Shown here one piece after another: positions 1 through 22,205 of a DNA stretch of 64,000 bases. The stretch covers positions 17,537,303 to 17,601,302 of the forward strand of contig NC_092581.1 in assembly GCF_037975245.1 (NCBI RefSeq). Direction: 5' to 3'. A model generated the notes under the pieces. It was not told where the DNA came from. It was given only the letters and a program-made list of their open reading frames with translations, and made no database searches. Position 1 is the stretch's first letter. Every line of letters starts with the position of its first letter. This DNA comes from Apostichopus japonicus. Its lineage: Eukaryota; Echinodermata; Holothuroidea; Aspidochirotida; Stichopodidae. Position numbers and translations under genes: made by a program.

Positions 1-526
1 CATGTTAATACATGCCAGCAAAATTCCAATTAGATTTTTAAGTATAAGACAAATTACACATTTTATTTTAACAAAAAATACTAATTTTTCAACTATTATT
101 ATATATATGTATGTGTGTGTATATATATATGTATATATATATAGAAAAAATATATATATAAATATATTATATATTATACATTATACATTGTACATTGTAT
201 ATCGTATATTGTATATTATATATTCAATATGTTGATTGTGTTGATTTCCGTGGGCTGTTTTACACGAATCATTTCATCTGCAGACATCTATGCCACATGA
301 TTACTTCATGACTATACGGATATCAACCTTTTTCTTGTGTGTAAACTTTCTAAAGCTAAATATTTTGCCCTTCAGAGCTATTTAAAGATTTCTTAAGATA
401 TATTGTCTTTTTCATAATTTGACAACCTTTTAATCCAAAGCTAACTTTAATCATCCACTATGAAAAAATATACCATCTCAGATAATATACCCGAGAATTC
501 CAATCTCAATTTCCTTTGCTTTCCAG
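1..526. other. AT-rich region upstream of alpha-tubulin exon
   Basis: This stretch precedes the first visible tubulin exon and should be intron or 5' flank. Positions 105-235 are a degenerate TA/TG microsatellite. I looked for a start codon followed directly by a splice donor (the usual tubulin exon 1) and found no convincing one, so that exon probably lies left of the window. Confidence 0.6.
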
Positions 527-2283
<1,757 letters not shown>

Positions 2284-4883
2284 TAAAGAATAACCTTTCC
2301 AGGAGTAATCCCAGAGAACAACTGCTGTCTGTCATTGGTAAGGCCACGGTGATTTATGGATTGTTCGTGCTTGAAGTTGGTATTCATTCCTTTTTACAAA
2401 TATCAATATATGTGCTTAGACAAAAAGGCTTCAAGTGCACAGTAATTTCTAGTGGAGGTGGAAGAGAGAGTTGCATAAGATACTTGTGCAATATTCAGTG
2501 TTAAGCCAAATTAGATGTGGATAAGTTTTATTTCTAATCGGGCTTTAGAATACTTTGCCAAAGTTTATAATGATATCATAAAAACAGATACCTTTCAATC
2601 GCAGATTTAAAGAGCGCAATACGTCATTGTTTTTAAAGTATGTATATTTATAAATTTAATTTTAACAATTTTCGATGGACAACATTACCTTAGAAATATA
2701 TTCGTTACGTTTGAGATGGCATATGCCCCTGCAGTCATTTACAGTGGCGGTGTGTATCAAATTGAAATATAAGGTTAACTTTGGTTGCTAGGGACATTCA
2801 TTCATGAGTCATTCAGTCGAGATGCAGTGGAGACACACGGTAAGCGGACTAGCATCGAAACATCAACGTAAACACTCGTGCATCAGTATAGTTCAGATTC
2901 ATATGTCGTGTACTCGCAGATATCATATATTGAAGTTAATTAAAATGCGCACGTGTGCGTCTTGTACTATATGGAGGCTCATGGTAGAAAGGAATATAGG
3001 CTACTCATATACAGTCCAATTTTACTAAATAAATAAAATATGTCGATTAATACTGATATAATTGAGTTACTAATTCGCATCTGTATACCTGAAAAGCTGA
3101 CATATAGACATGTCGTATTCCTAGATGCAATCATTTCTCAGGGCTTTCTCACGGCGAAATTGTCAAAAGTTAAGATTATGGCTAGATTATTGAACATGAG
3201 AAGGTGAATTGTTACCGTTACATGTTAGTTACCAACTTTGAATACAAATTAAATACATTACTTATGAGGACTATATGTGAAACATGGAGATTAACATTTA
3301 GTGGTTGCCGGAACTAAACATGAATGGTGCTAATATCAGTTGATTATTCACATATGCATATAGGTGATTTCCGAATACATCGTGTCCCGAGGAGTTTTTA
3401 CTAAGTTATGCAAATTAATTGGAGTGTACCATTTAGTGTTTACCGTAATAAGTTTCGAAAAACTTTGACGGTCTCAATTGTATTTGTTGTACAACAATTT
3501 GATGATAATTACTGACTAAGCTATAACGATTTTTTCCAGAATTATGAATCTTGCATTCCATCATACGATTGTTCACCAAGTTTATAGAATGGGCGTATAA
3601 CTATTAATGGTTTTATTTGTGAAGTTTGACACCCCAAATTCTTGTACAAAAAAATTACAAGGAACATCAGAAACGCTCAACTAAAATTATTCCATTGAAT
3701 TGTACTGTAGTTCAGTTCACCCTGTTTAATGACAAAATGGAAACAAACAACAACAACATGCATTACCTCCATATGGTACATAAATATAACTTGACCACGC
3801 ATTAAATTAAAAATTAAACGTTTTTGAAATCTCCCCCCAATTTTAACATTAATATGTTCATATTTTATGAGATTAGTAGTAAAATAATAAGTTTCTTATG
3901 TTGATCGATGGGATTGAAGATAATTTATATATGTTCATAACAGATGCCTTTAAGTGCACCTTTGTTTTTGTATTTTCTTTTATATTTTTGATATTCTCGG
4001 TTTTCTCTGCACAACAAAGCCTGAAATAATTGCTATAAATGTAACTCTTATGCCAAAATATAAATTGGCGCCGTCGAGCCTAGCAACCGTCCGTTTTCTC
4101 GTTGTCTCCTCATGTATCTTCTTTTGGACTATAAGAATATATAAACGTTACTAGCTAAAATGTGGATTTTCTCGGCCACCGTACCCCAACGGCGATTAAA
4201 GCAAGCAATAATAGTTGAAGCTTATCGTTTTAAGTTATCGTCTATTTCCTTTGTATTAAAGTCCAAATTATTTGTATATATTCTCCAATATCATTCGATT
4301 ACCTGATACTCAATTTGATTATTAAAAGGATCCACAGCGCAGTAGATCTCCTCCCCTCCCGTCCCCCTCCCCAAATAGTGGAAAATATTGGTGGTTGGGA
4401 TAGAAATATACTCTGCCCCCCCCCCCCGACACCAACATCCCTTCACCCCCATTTCTGCACGCCAATGGTAAATAATTCTGGCCTGTGAGATGAAAATGGG
4501 CAATCGAAATTATTATTAACCAAAATGTAGTGACCGTGTTTTCCCCCAGGATATCGAGCCGTAAGTAATGCATGTATCCACAACAAAACACCAACACGAT
4601 GTATGCGTAGAGTAATGTCATGATTGGCTTGATGGTATTTATCAACATAGTCTGAAACATGCTTTGGTCATAGCCCTTAAATAGCCGCAACTGACACGGA
4701 AGACTACAATGTGTGACAAGGGAAGCTTCCCCCGCTGCCAAAGGTCTTTGCCTACAGGAGTCGGGATGGTTGTTGTTTATGTCATTACCTGATAAGGCAT
4801 ATAACAGCTAAATGCACCTTTTTTTTGCGACACGAATTACCTGTTAGAATTTGTTACAAAGCATTCTAGGTGCCTATAAGTCA
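2284..4883. other. intergenic, no gene seen
   Basis: AT-rich sequence between the tubulin stop and the first hAT element. I see only short unsupported ORFs, a C-rich tract near 4420 and a few AATAAA-like words around 3029. No exon with convincing similarity or paired splice sites is visible. Confidence 0.6.
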
Positions 4884-5404
4884 ATCTAGTGCAGTGGTTC
4901 TCAAAGTGGTCCCTGCCCCCCCCCCGGATGGGGGGGGGGCGTTGGGAAGTCTCGGGGCGATACATGGTACACGGGGAGTAGGGGCGTTGGCACTGGGGGG
5001 TCCCTGACGATTACGACACCTCACTGCAGCGATTTGGGGCATCCAGGGGGTCTGGGAACACAAAAATAAATTTGTGACCCAAAATTAACCAAAAATGGTA
5101 TTAGAAATTCAATAACTCCACCCCTAGGTCCAATTTCTTTCGCGTTTGGATTATATTGTAACAGAGAAATCTCTTGTAACTTATAAGCGCATAGTGCCAC
5201 CATTTTAGTCTGTCATTTGGGGTATTTCCTGAGCTGTTCACTGGTTGCGAAGTCAACTCAGCTTGCCGTCTGCAGGTGTTTGTTGTTCTTGCAAACAGAA
5301 AAAGTTAACTGAGAAAAACATAAATATTGTTGAGAGAAAATTCATCATATTGTAGGGAATGTAGGCTATTTTTTAATTCATATACACTGAAAACTTAAAT
5401 TGGT

Positions 5405-5765
5405 TCACCGACTAACATAACGTTAGTCCATCTGGTGCCTCTCCCGACTAACATAGCCTTAGTCAGTTGCTATACCGACTAATTTATTCCTTAGTCAGTT
5501 GGATTTCTTAGTGGGTCATCTTAGTCCGTCAACTTAGTCGATCAACAATTTCTTAGTCGGTAAATGTATATTAGTCAGTTACATTAGTTGGTGACATTAG
5601 TCGGTCTTTACCGACTAATTTATATGAGCCACCGACTAGTTTATAGCAGGTTTTACATTAGTCAGGATGGTGCCTCTCCCGACTAACCTTTCTTAGTCGG
5701 TATCGACTGACTAGTTGCACTGACTAGAATCACTGAAAGAATTAAACCCGACTAGTTTCACTGAC
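5405..5765. repeat. left subterminal CCGACTAA repeats
   Basis: About 15-20 copies of CCGACTAA, TTAGTCGG or close variants in both orientations and irregular spacing. They match the same words at the right end of this transposon (9478-9715). Inferred role: transposase-binding region. Confidence 0.75.
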
Positions 5766-6405
5766 TAGCATCACTGAAAGAAAAGAGAGCAGAAGAAACA
5801 CAAATAATGTGTACGTTGGCAGTATTTATTTCTGATAAAACTTCTGATGTCTACAAAGGCTGACTTTCGACAGATAGGGAAGAAATCACTGTAAACAAAA
5901 ATCTGAAAATATGATTTTATTCCAACAAAGTTAAGACAAGTTAATGGATCAAACATGAATCGCAAAAGTATAGCACTGCACAATAATGCAAAGTTGAATC
6001 TTGGGCAAGGGTTCCTCATGACTTTCGTTTTAAAGTGGTACCCCAAATCGACACCAGTTAAGTCTTCACGAACAAAGAGTGTTTCTCCTAACTACAAATG
6101 GCCTCCCACTTGTCTTCAGGAAGCCAAAATCTGCACCATAATTGACCTGTGAACAGAAAATATGATATACGTGTAAGCACAGATACAGATATAGCACATG
6201 ATAACTCACATTATCATAAACATACATTTACATTAAAATTTTATAACATATTGGGAAGTATACATTTAAATCTAGGTCCCTCAAATTATAAGCCAGGAAT
6301 AGCAGCTTTACCAAATAATTATTAGCTTTGCACAGCATAACACCAAGTTATTTTTCAAAGCTTAATAATTATGTTAATCATGTTAATAATGATCCCAATA
6401 GACTG

Positions 6406-7495
6406 GGAGCCCAGAGGGTTTGGTTAGCTGGGAAGGTAACCAATTGCCTTGTACATCACAATGTTCACAGTGCATTCCTGTATATGAAACCAGACGACTT
6501 GCAAACCGACTGTGGTGGGTGTGGCTGGGAGAGCAATTTTAAAGTCACCTGATAGCTAACCTAGATCAGTTTTCATGGTAACACATCAAAGTAAGTACAA
6601 TGTGTCAGGTATGGCCCCAAGAGCAACAAATGGCCATTGCCAGTAATTATTGGTGGTGGGGTACCCCTGCCAGTGATCTATAATTGACCCCTCAAGGCTG
6701 ACCTAGGTCAGCTCATGAGGAAACCACTTGAAACCTACTGGAAAATGTTGGTTAGGACTTCAGATACAACTGATGGGCATTGCCAGTAATTTTTATTGGT
6801 GGGGTACCCCTGCCAGTAGACCCCCAAAATGCCCCCCCCCCCCTCATTGATCTAGGTCAGCTCATGATTTAACCAGTTGAAAACTACTGGAAAATGATTG
6901 ACAGGATTCTATATGTAAGGGATGGGCGGACTCTGGCAGTGGTGGCCCACCAATATAAAATACTAGAAATGCCCATCCTTACATATGAAGTGATACCTAT
7001 CATTTTCCTGTAGGTTTCAACTGGTAAAATCATGAGCTCACCTAGGTCAATGAGGGGATGGGCATATTGGGGGTCTACTGGCAGGGGTACCCCACCAATA
7101 AAAATTACTGGCAACGCCCATCCCTTGTATCTGAAGTCCTAACCAACATTTTCCAGTAGGTTTCAAGTGGTTACCTCATGAGCTGACCTAGGTCAGCTGT
7201 GAGTGGTCAATTGTTGATCACTGGCAGGGGTACCCCACCACCAATAATTACTGGCGATGGCCATTTGTTGCTCTTGGGGCCATACCTGACACATTGTTCT
7301 TACTTTGATGTGGTTACCATGAAAACTGATCTAGGTTAGCTGTTAGGTGACTTTAAAATTGCTCTCCCAGCCACATCCACCACAGTCGGTTTGCCAGTCG
7401 TCAGGTTTCATATACAGGAATGCATTGTGAACATTGTGATGTACCAGGCAATTGGTTACCTTCCCAGCTAACCAAACCCTCTGGACTCCCGCTCT
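6406..7495. repeat. long inverted repeat (~1.09 kb, arms ~530 bp)
   Basis: The left arm runs from about 6406 (AGCCCAGAGGGTTTGGTTAG) to about 6950 and reappears as its reverse complement from about 6960 to 7490 (ending in CTAACCAAACCCTCTGGACT). The arms are similar but not identical. Each contains two or three sub-repeats around GGGGTACCCCTGCCAG and GACCTAGGTCAGCTCATGA. A transcript would fold into a long hairpin. It lies inside the 4.35-kb CACTG transposon. Confidence 0.85.
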
Positions 7496-7646
7496 ACAGA
7501 TCAGTGAAAATTTGACCAAACTTATGAAGCTTGCACGTAAATGATATACTAGACTGTTTTTTTTTTAAAACAGGTTATGAAAAGTATCTTTAATATCATT
7601 AAACAGTTGGGTACAATAGTTAAACTCACTCTTCCATCTTTTTTCT

Positions 7647-7844
7647 CTATGGTACTTGTTCCTTTGCTTTTTGGACTCTTGGATAAACTCTTTTGTTCTG
7701 CGAAGGGTACCAATATATCATCTTAAAACATGTCTTTAAGCCATATATAACACAGTTCTCCTCTTCTGTTGTTGCCTCCACACTGGTGTCGTACATCACA
7801 GGAAACCTCACCCTTGACTTAGATATTTGGCTTTTCAATTCCTG
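7647..7844 (-). CDS. possible exon of the CACTG element, unknown product
   Basis: After a pyrimidine-rich TTTTTTCCAG acceptor on the minus strand an open frame of about 65 codons runs to a TAG. Its composition is protein-like (YDTSVEATTEEENCVIYG, KMIYWYPSQNKRVYPR) and it is not low complexity. I do not recognise the family. It could be a terminal exon of a transposon gene or chance; no partner exon was identified. Confidence 0.25.
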   Translation of the reverse strand, partial: QELKSQISKSRVRFPVMYDTSVEATTEEENCVIYGLKTCFKMIYWYPSQNKRVYPRVQKAKEQVP

Positions 7845-9477
7845 CTGGAAAAAAGAAACAGCAAAGTATTCATCATTTGAAAAAATAAATAAATAAAGTT
7901 GTCACCACAAAGTTATGTGAGATTTGCTTCCACTATAGTCTCAAAAGACAATCCCAAAGTTTGAAGCAGACTGTATAAAGCTGAAAATTTGAACGAGAGT
8001 GTCATCACCATTGCAACCAGAATCAAATGCCCAGAATACAGAGATAATAAAACATGGGCTAAATCTTTGTTTGTTTTTATGATCTTTAAAAATATAAAAT
8101 TTTAGAAACAGAAATGCACTGAGCCAACTTATTTATAGGCCTAATCGTTTTTAGTTGTTATTTTGCTTGCTCACATAACAAGCCTGTTTAGACCTAGGCT
8201 AGAGGAGAATCAATACTTTGTTACACTAAGTTTGTCTTTCGGTCGTTTTGATTTAGTCTTACTAGTAGTACTAAAGTATATAATGGACCGGCGAAGACTA
8301 GAGAATACCCAGAGTTTTAGCAACTGCGTTAAACTGTATCATCTGATCTATTATTTACGTCAATGAGTTTCATTCAATCTAGGATCAAAAAGAGAAAACT
8401 AATTAATCTTAACCTTTAAACTTTGCTACTAAACAGATATGCTTGAATTACAAATAAATGTCAAAAAACATCATAATCTACGAATCGATGCATATACATA
8501 TACATAAACAGAATAATTTGAATTCGCGCAAGTGAACCCTGCACTACATTGGACAGAAAAAAAACGTGCAATTATAGACCAAACTAAACATACTAAATTT
8601 TCCGTTACTTCTACATAAAATATCAATACAAATACAACAACTTACTCTTTTGGCAGTATACTAAAAGCACATGTTATAATAACTTCAGACTATCAAGCTT
8701 TCCTGAGAAAAAACGGTTAATACTTCTTACAGTAAACAAGTCGACCGTGAAGGAATGTCGCAATTGTTTCATGAGCGTGACCGGAAATTAAATACTAAAA
8801 AATGATAAATGAAAAGGTTAAATAGAACTGAAGCGTGCATCCTGACTGCTCGCAACATATAATACCGTTGACTAGCCAACATAATTTGTTCAGCCTACTG
8901 TGACTGTACGTTTGAAGGTCTAGCCTTGCTTATTCAATATCACAAAGCCTACCCATTTAGATTCACATGGGATATTACAGGAAATCTTTACCAAATGAGT
9001 GTAGACTTCAAATAAACTATTGAGACTTATAGTTCCAGCATTTGTTTGGGAATAAATTAGAAGATTATGTGCCACTGTTCAGTCTAGCCCAATACACACA
9101 TAACACATTTTTTATTGGTGTTTAGAATGCACACTTTAGTGTTGAGAATGCACTGCAGTACCCAGTAGAAGCCTATAGGCTACTCACTGTCATTGCACTT
9201 GTGTATTGCGAAAAGCCAGCGTGACAACGGTAGCGTTACACTAACCATAATACATGAGTACTAGTGCCAGTGGCCTAACAATTAACTTTAATTTTACCTT
9301 CAAGTTAAAGGAATAACAGGTAGGCCGATGATGGCAGTTAATACCTCCACTCTTCTAAAGACCTTCTTGGGTGATTTACGGTTGAAAGTTGCTTAGAGTG
9401 ATCGTATGAAACTATGCCAGTCCAGCAAGCTGCCGTTGCCTCTCGGTTTCCAAATTGAAGTGAATCGAATTGGGTTA

Positions 9478-9715
9478 AAATACATTAGTCCGTCGACCGA
9501 CCGACTAAGCTACGATTATGGCGTAAATCGGGTGTCCGTATCGTTCTTAGTCCATGGGTTAAAATACCTTAGTCCGTCGCCACCGACTAAGCTGCGATTA
9601 TATTTTCCTTAGTCAGTGTAAACTGACTAAGAAGCAGCGATGAAACGAAGATTTTTGCTAGTTCGTGTGCATTGACTAACGTTACAAACTAATTTAACGT
9701 TAGTCCGTGGCAATA
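9478..9715. repeat. right subterminal CCGACTAA repeats
   Basis: Several TTAGTCCGTCG, CCGACTAAGCT and TTAGTCAGTG words near the right end of the CACTG element, matching the left subterminal block. Confidence 0.7.
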
Positions 9716-9872
9716 TAGTTTATTTTTTCAGTGTATGCATATCTTCGGACTATCTGATTGCTGCTTGAGCGGGACTATGAACGGTAGATCGAGGAGAGGG
9801 GCACATTAGGATAGTTCAAGATGGTCGAAGGGGGCGGTCGTATAAAAAAGTTTGAGAACCACTGATCTAGTG

Positions 9873-10316
9873 AGATATGTTAGGTCATTGTCATGGCAAA
9901 ACTTAACCAGCTATACCTTAAACGTAGTACTGATTCTCCACAAACTAAACAACTGAAGAGTTTTGCAATACTGCCATTCTATTATGACTTAAAAGTATGT
10001 GTATTCCCCTCAATGTTACAGGAGCCTTAACGATCGCCTCTTGTAATTCAAATTTCTTGAAAGAAATTCTTCAAAGCAAATTTTTTCTATTATGACCAAC
10101 TTGAATGAAACTTAGCTAAAATGCAACTATTTGAAAATTTTTGAAATAATTTGAATTGTCGGCAACTTCTTATTTATACACCAGAAGGAAAGCAAAATAA
10201 GTATCACATTATACAAATGATCAAAACTGGTTTGTTCGATCCTACATGTGTGGAGCTCGTCTTTAAACTACATTCTACGCGTTCCAAGGAAGAGTCCATC
10301 AGACCGTATCACACCT
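9873..10316. other. intergenic / 3' flank of SLC22 copy A
   Basis: AT-rich spacer downstream of the minus-strand transporter; it should include its 3' UTR. No clear element or gene is seen. Confidence 0.55.
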
Positions 10317-17802
<7,486 letters not shown>

Positions 17803-17804
17803 AT

Positions 17805-19015
17805 CTGAAACAAGATAAACCGGTAAACAACAAACAACATCATCAACAATACAGGTGATACTCGCTTCAAACATATATAGAAGCATTATCCCATGTGAAT
17901 GAATATCAACAGAACCGTCCCATCTCAAACCCAACCTCACAACCCACACAACGCATACAGCTATAGGACAGAAGATATCAAATAAGGTAAATTGATTAGC
18001 AATTGTTAAATGACGTCACATGTAAGTGAATATAGATGGCACGAAGATGAGACAACTTTTATATCAGATGTCATAGAATATTATTCATCATACCTATACC
18101 ATCCATACATCCATCCATCCATATATCTTTAATATCCCAAACGAAAGCATGACCAGGGTTAGAGTAACAACAGTATGCGGTCTACCGCCACCGAAATTAC
18201 AAATACACAATTCAAACACAAAAACAAGTAAAACTACATGAGCTATATAAATATACAGGTAGCTCGAATCAAGCGCCCTGAGTTGTTTATATGACTACGA
18301 TCACGTCTAAGTAAGTTATTTTGCATAGTGTTATGTTAGTGTTATATCAACGCAAGTATGAATCAATCGATAAGGTTATTAGATACAGCGTACGAAGGGC
18401 AACAGTAGCTCGACGCCTGCAGACTGTCTATGGGTTAGGTTAGAATGAAAATTATTTTAGAATGGTAACATTTGCCCAAAGTGTATAACGTGCACCCTCT
18501 CTCATTAGTTGAAATGTACTTGTTTCTCACGGTTTAAATAGTAGGAAAATAATTATTGTGCTTCATGATATCCTAGAGATGTCACATGACAGTGCATGCT
18601 GTGTAAATCCCGTTTTATTAATGCACGCGCCGAACGTAGTATGTATTGTGATATGACGTGGTTTTAGACAAGAACCAATCATGAAACAGCAATCGTTTAT
18701 TAGTGAATTAAACATATCTTATGCCGGATAATCTGTGCTTTGTATGTCATCTAAGAATTCTAACATTTATAGAAAATGTATGGAAGAAACCTGTGCTTAT
18801 AGTCGAAATAACCATGTTGATAAAGGTTTTAGTAACGAAGCTACTTTTTTGGCACTACCAACTGTAAGTTGTTACGTGATTAGGCGGTACAAATGTACTG
18901 GTAGGTCCTGGTTTCTATGCTATGTGGTGTATGGTCATGGAGAAGGTGTAATGTCGGAGGTTGTGGGTAAGCTACGACCTTCGCCATGACCTCCGAGGAC
19001 GAGGACGTGGACGAG
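17805..19015. other. 5' region of SLC22 copy A, no coding seen
   Basis: Should contain the non-coding first exon(s) and promoter of copy A, which I could not place. There is a (CCAT)n stretch at 18105-18122 and an irregular GAGGACG-type run near 18992-19020. Confidence 0.5.
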
Positions 19016-19017
19016 GA

Positions 19018-19018
<1 letters not shown>

Positions 19019-19080
<62 letters not shown>
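19019..19080. repeat. (AT)n microsatellite
   Basis: Uninterrupted TA run of about 60 bp. Confidence 0.97.
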
Positions 19081-19081
<1 letters not shown>

Positions 19082-19389
19082 TTGGCTAGCAAACTTGTCG
19101 CTTGATGTTCTGCATAACAAAACTGACGCTGTTAAGTTTTATCTTGTGATCGAGCGGCAATAATTAAGGTATTCCGATAAGAGTGAGAAATTCTTTTTGA
19201 CAGCAGCTGATTATGGCCTGACTATAAAGTAAGGAATTATTTGGGGGTACCTGCATTGTAGCAAATTTGCTCCCCTATTTGGCAGAAGAGACCTATATTG
19301 GCTACGACGAACACAGATTTATTGCTTACGTTATCTTAACACAAAATGTATATACGTATAGTTAAATAATCATATATGTTAAACACTGA

Positions 19390-20505
19390 TTGCCCGCCAT
19401 ATACCGCTAACGCAAAGTCGCTGTGCGGCTATGGGGAGCCGTTCGCCATAACCAAACCGGGCAAGACGTAACACACTGTGCGCGTATGCGTGTGTAAGTT
19501 GTATTTTTTCTTTGATTATTGTCATCTTTAATGAGGGTAGTTCTGTTCTGTGCAGAAGCCTTGCTTTCCAGAGTAGCCCTCAATACAAAATACATACAAT
19601 AATATGCAGTAGAAAAACGATAAACATCCAAAAGCACAAAAAGGACGGCAAAAAGATAGACAAACAAATATCAGACATCTAAACAAAATATAAGCTTTCA
19701 TATTGCGTTTAAATATATTAACATTTCGCAAGCATTTCAAATTTGAGGGAAGACTGTTCCACGACCTGCCTCCAGAAAATCTAAATGACCTTTTACCATT
19801 CCCAGATCTAACAGGAGCAAGTAAAAAATTATCAGAGCAGCTAGATCTCTCAGTAGAACAGCAAGGTAATCTGGAGCCAGGCCGTGGACACATCTAAACA
19901 TTAGAGTATACCTGAAATATAATGCACGTTGACGGACATTTAGCTACTTCAATTCAGCAAAAATATCTGTAACATGCACATCCCGAAGCCCACACCCCAG
20001 GACTAATCTAGCTGCGCGATTTTGAAGAATCTGAACCCGGTCAACCAATTTGTTTGTCGCCGTAGTCCAAACGACAGAACAATAATCAATATGGGGTACA
20101 AAGAGCGTTGTACAGAGTATCACGTGTATGCTGGTCAACACACCAACTAAGTCTTTTTAGAATACCCAGTTTCTGTGATATTTTTGCAGTGATTTTGTCA
20201 ATATGTATTTCCCATTTAAGAAACGGGTCGAACCACATTCCAAGGTATTTGAAAACATATATCACATTTTCAAAATATCATTATCAAGCTTTACATTGAG
20301 GGGATTAACAATTTTTTTTTTATAATTTGAGAAGAGCCAAATGTCATAACCTTGGTTTTAGAAGCATTAGGAGTCAGCTTATTAGTGTCCATCCAATCAG
20401 AAACAGCTTCCAGGTCCAAATTTATGACCCTTTCAATATCTAATTCGTTTCTTGAACTATACATGATGGCAGTATCATCGGCATTAAGAAAATGACATAA
20501 GCTAG
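19390..20505 (-). pseudogene. non-LTR retrotransposon (LINE) 3' part, decayed reverse transcriptase
   Basis: Minus-strand fragments in order: LNADDTAIMYSSRNELD (the ADD catalytic box of reverse transcriptase, ~20490-20440), DWMDTNKLTPNASKTKVMTF, then VPHIDYCSVVWTTATNKLVD and LQNRAARLVLGC (the thumb region, ~20080-19990), and near the end FSGGRSWNSLPSNLKC with FKRNMKAYIL (~19790-19690). Frames shift several times, so it is dead. The pattern fits CR1/Jockey-type LINEs; the exact clade is not resolved. Confidence 0.8.
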
Positions 20506-20509
20506 CCTA

Positions 20510-21086
20510 AACAAACGTTTTGGCGGTTACTTATCACGTTAGGCCTTGTAATAGTAGTATAATTTGCCAATACATGTATTGTGCAGGTCTATGTACTATA
20601 AGCACCTTCCGAAGTTGTTCCATATTGTTGCTTGTAGCAACACACTGGCCTAACCAATTTTTCTTCAGTCTGGTGAAAGATTCACTTCGTATCCCATCAT
20701 TATGAATCCGTTTATGCATGGTTTGAATTTACTCACTGACATAGTATTGTACGTGCCATTTGATATGGGGACGGCAGAATTTCCCCTTCCCTCTCCCCCT
20801 CCCCGTAGCCTTATCCGCGAAAGGGAGGAGTTTTTTCTTTAAAGCTATTTCTGGAACACAATGTGCTGACAATTGGCACTACAGTTTTGGAAAGGTCGAA
20901 AGTCCCACATAGGCCGATGCCTTATTTTTTTTTACAGTTACTCATAATTCCTGCATTTTTAACCTCCATAAGTCAATCATACGATTAGTTGAAGAAAGCA
21001 CATCGGCAGTTCTTGCGGTGAAATATTTCAATATGCAACGTTATGTACGCAATATTTGGTCCCACCATACAAGTATTAAAGTACTA
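20510..21086. other. spacer, no gene seen
   Basis: Unremarkable sequence with a pyrimidine/C-rich tract near 20785-20815; only short unsupported ORFs. Confidence 0.5.
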
Positions 21087-22020
21087 GGCAACGGCGGACT
21101 GGGTCTCAAAACCGGCCCGGGCATTTTTCACATAGACTGGCCCATTATTCATTGATATGTTACTTACATAGTGATCGCCATCCTGCGGGAGGGGTCTAAG
21201 GGGAGGGGTGTTCCCCTCCCCATTGAGATTTGTTTTGAAGTTAAGGAATGCCTAGATGCAAAATGGTGCTATATTTCTCAATTTTGTACGTTACAATAAT
21301 CCTTTAAAAAAGACCCAAATATAATTTTCCAGAAGCAACACTTTATTATCTGAGAAAAGTTAAAAACGTAAACAAAAATAGACAAAAATATATGTTTTAG
21401 ACCAGATTTTATTTAGTTTTTGAAGCATTTTGTGACAACATGCTTGAACAAAATGGGGAAAAAACCTAAATAAAATCCACTAAAATATATATGTTCAATA
21501 ACACGAGCACATGTCATGTCTACGAGAGTATAAGAGCCTACGCAGTTCGCTGCTTCTGGCATCCACATCATCAATGATATTTTTAGGGTCAAGTTTGGCC
21601 AAGATCCTTTTTTTCCACAGACATCAACATGAAAGCTTCAAGATGTTCTTGTGTCATTGTACTTCTTGATTCTCTTCAAGGCAGAGAAAAGAACGTTCAC
21701 ATGCCACTTGTGACACCGGTAGCGTTAGCAGCAGCTTGCAGGCAAGCCCAATGCTCTTGTAAGCATCGGTGAAAAGGTTCAACTTGGGGAGCACCTTGTA
21801 GCAGCAGAGATGACAGTCTTTACATGTCTCACTTGATAAGCTCTTTCTGTCAAGTTCAGACTCACTGTCACTGTCCTCCTGCAATGTAGGCCTAAAAGCA
21901 TCTGTTACTGATTGTTTCAGTGTTGTCCACTGTTCTCCAAGGCTTCGTAGTTCTGTTCGTAGTTGTTCTGCAGTGACAGCATCATCAAATCTCAGCAAAT
22001 ATCTCTGCAGCTAGTCCATA
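21087..22020 (-). mobile_element. hAT element fragment with terminal sequence
   Basis: The end at about 21090 reads CAACGGCGGACTGGG, then GGCCCGGGCATTT, a common hAT terminus, and the segment contains a hAT transposase remnant. I did not find the matching other end. Confidence 0.65.
21555..22015 (-). pseudogene. hAT transposase C-terminus, frameshifted
   Basis: The minus strand encodes LLRFDDAVTAEQLRTELRSL, then YKVLPKLNLFTDAYKSIGLA and LLLTLPVSQVACERSF. This is the C-terminal dimerisation region of hAT transposases (ZMYM/52K-like group). After ACERSF the frame is lost; continuing pieces (HLEAFMLMSVEKK, ARSSELRRLLYSRR) follow in other frames. It is a remnant without the DDE core. Confidence 0.8.
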
Positions 22021-22039
22021 GCTCCCGATTATGGAACGC

Positions 22040-22205
22040 GAAAAGTGCGCGTTGATATATAAACTCAAGTTGATTTATAAACTTACGGTTGAGTTCTAAA
22101 CTCACGTTGATGTCTAAAACTTTCGTTACTATCTAAACTTACGGTTGATGTCTAAACTCACGTTGATGTCTACACTTTCGTTGCTATCTAAAGTTCCGTT
22201 GTTGT
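22040..22205. repeat. degenerate ~22-bp tandem repeat
   Basis: Repeats of the form (A/G)TCTAAACTTACGGTTGATG and CACGTTGATGTCTAAA, about seven irregular copies. Confidence 0.6.

Larger units (their letters stand above)
5385..9733. mobile_element. CACTG-ended DNA transposon (CACTA/EnSpm-like), 4.35 kb
   Basis: The left end reads CACTGAAAA and the right end TTTTTTCAGTG. The flanks share a 2-bp duplication TA (5383-5384, 9734-9735). Both subterminal regions are dense in CCGACTAA / TTAGTCGG words, as in CACTA-type elements, where such repeats bind the transposase (family knowledge). The interior holds a ~1.09-kb inverted repeat and one possible exon. Assignment to a superfamily is by termini only. 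Confidence 0.75.
4892..9864. mobile_element. hAT-type DNA transposon, interrupted by a CACTG element
   Basis: Ends in inverted repeats CAGTGGTTCTCAAA (left) and TTTGAGAACCACTG (right), the classic hAT terminus. It is flanked by a perfect 8-bp target duplication ATCTAGTG at 4884-4891 and 9865-9872. Only about 620 bp belongs to the hAT element itself (4892-5384 and 9734-9864); the rest is a nested transposon. No transposase is seen in the hAT part, so it is non-autonomous. The left part includes G/C homopolymer runs near 4915-4940. Confidence 0.9.

Noticed and set aside
4322-4741. 139-codon minus-strand ORF with a hydrophobic stretch
   Set aside because: The C-terminal part runs through a homopolymer, there are no splice sites or recognisable motifs, and codon use is random-like.
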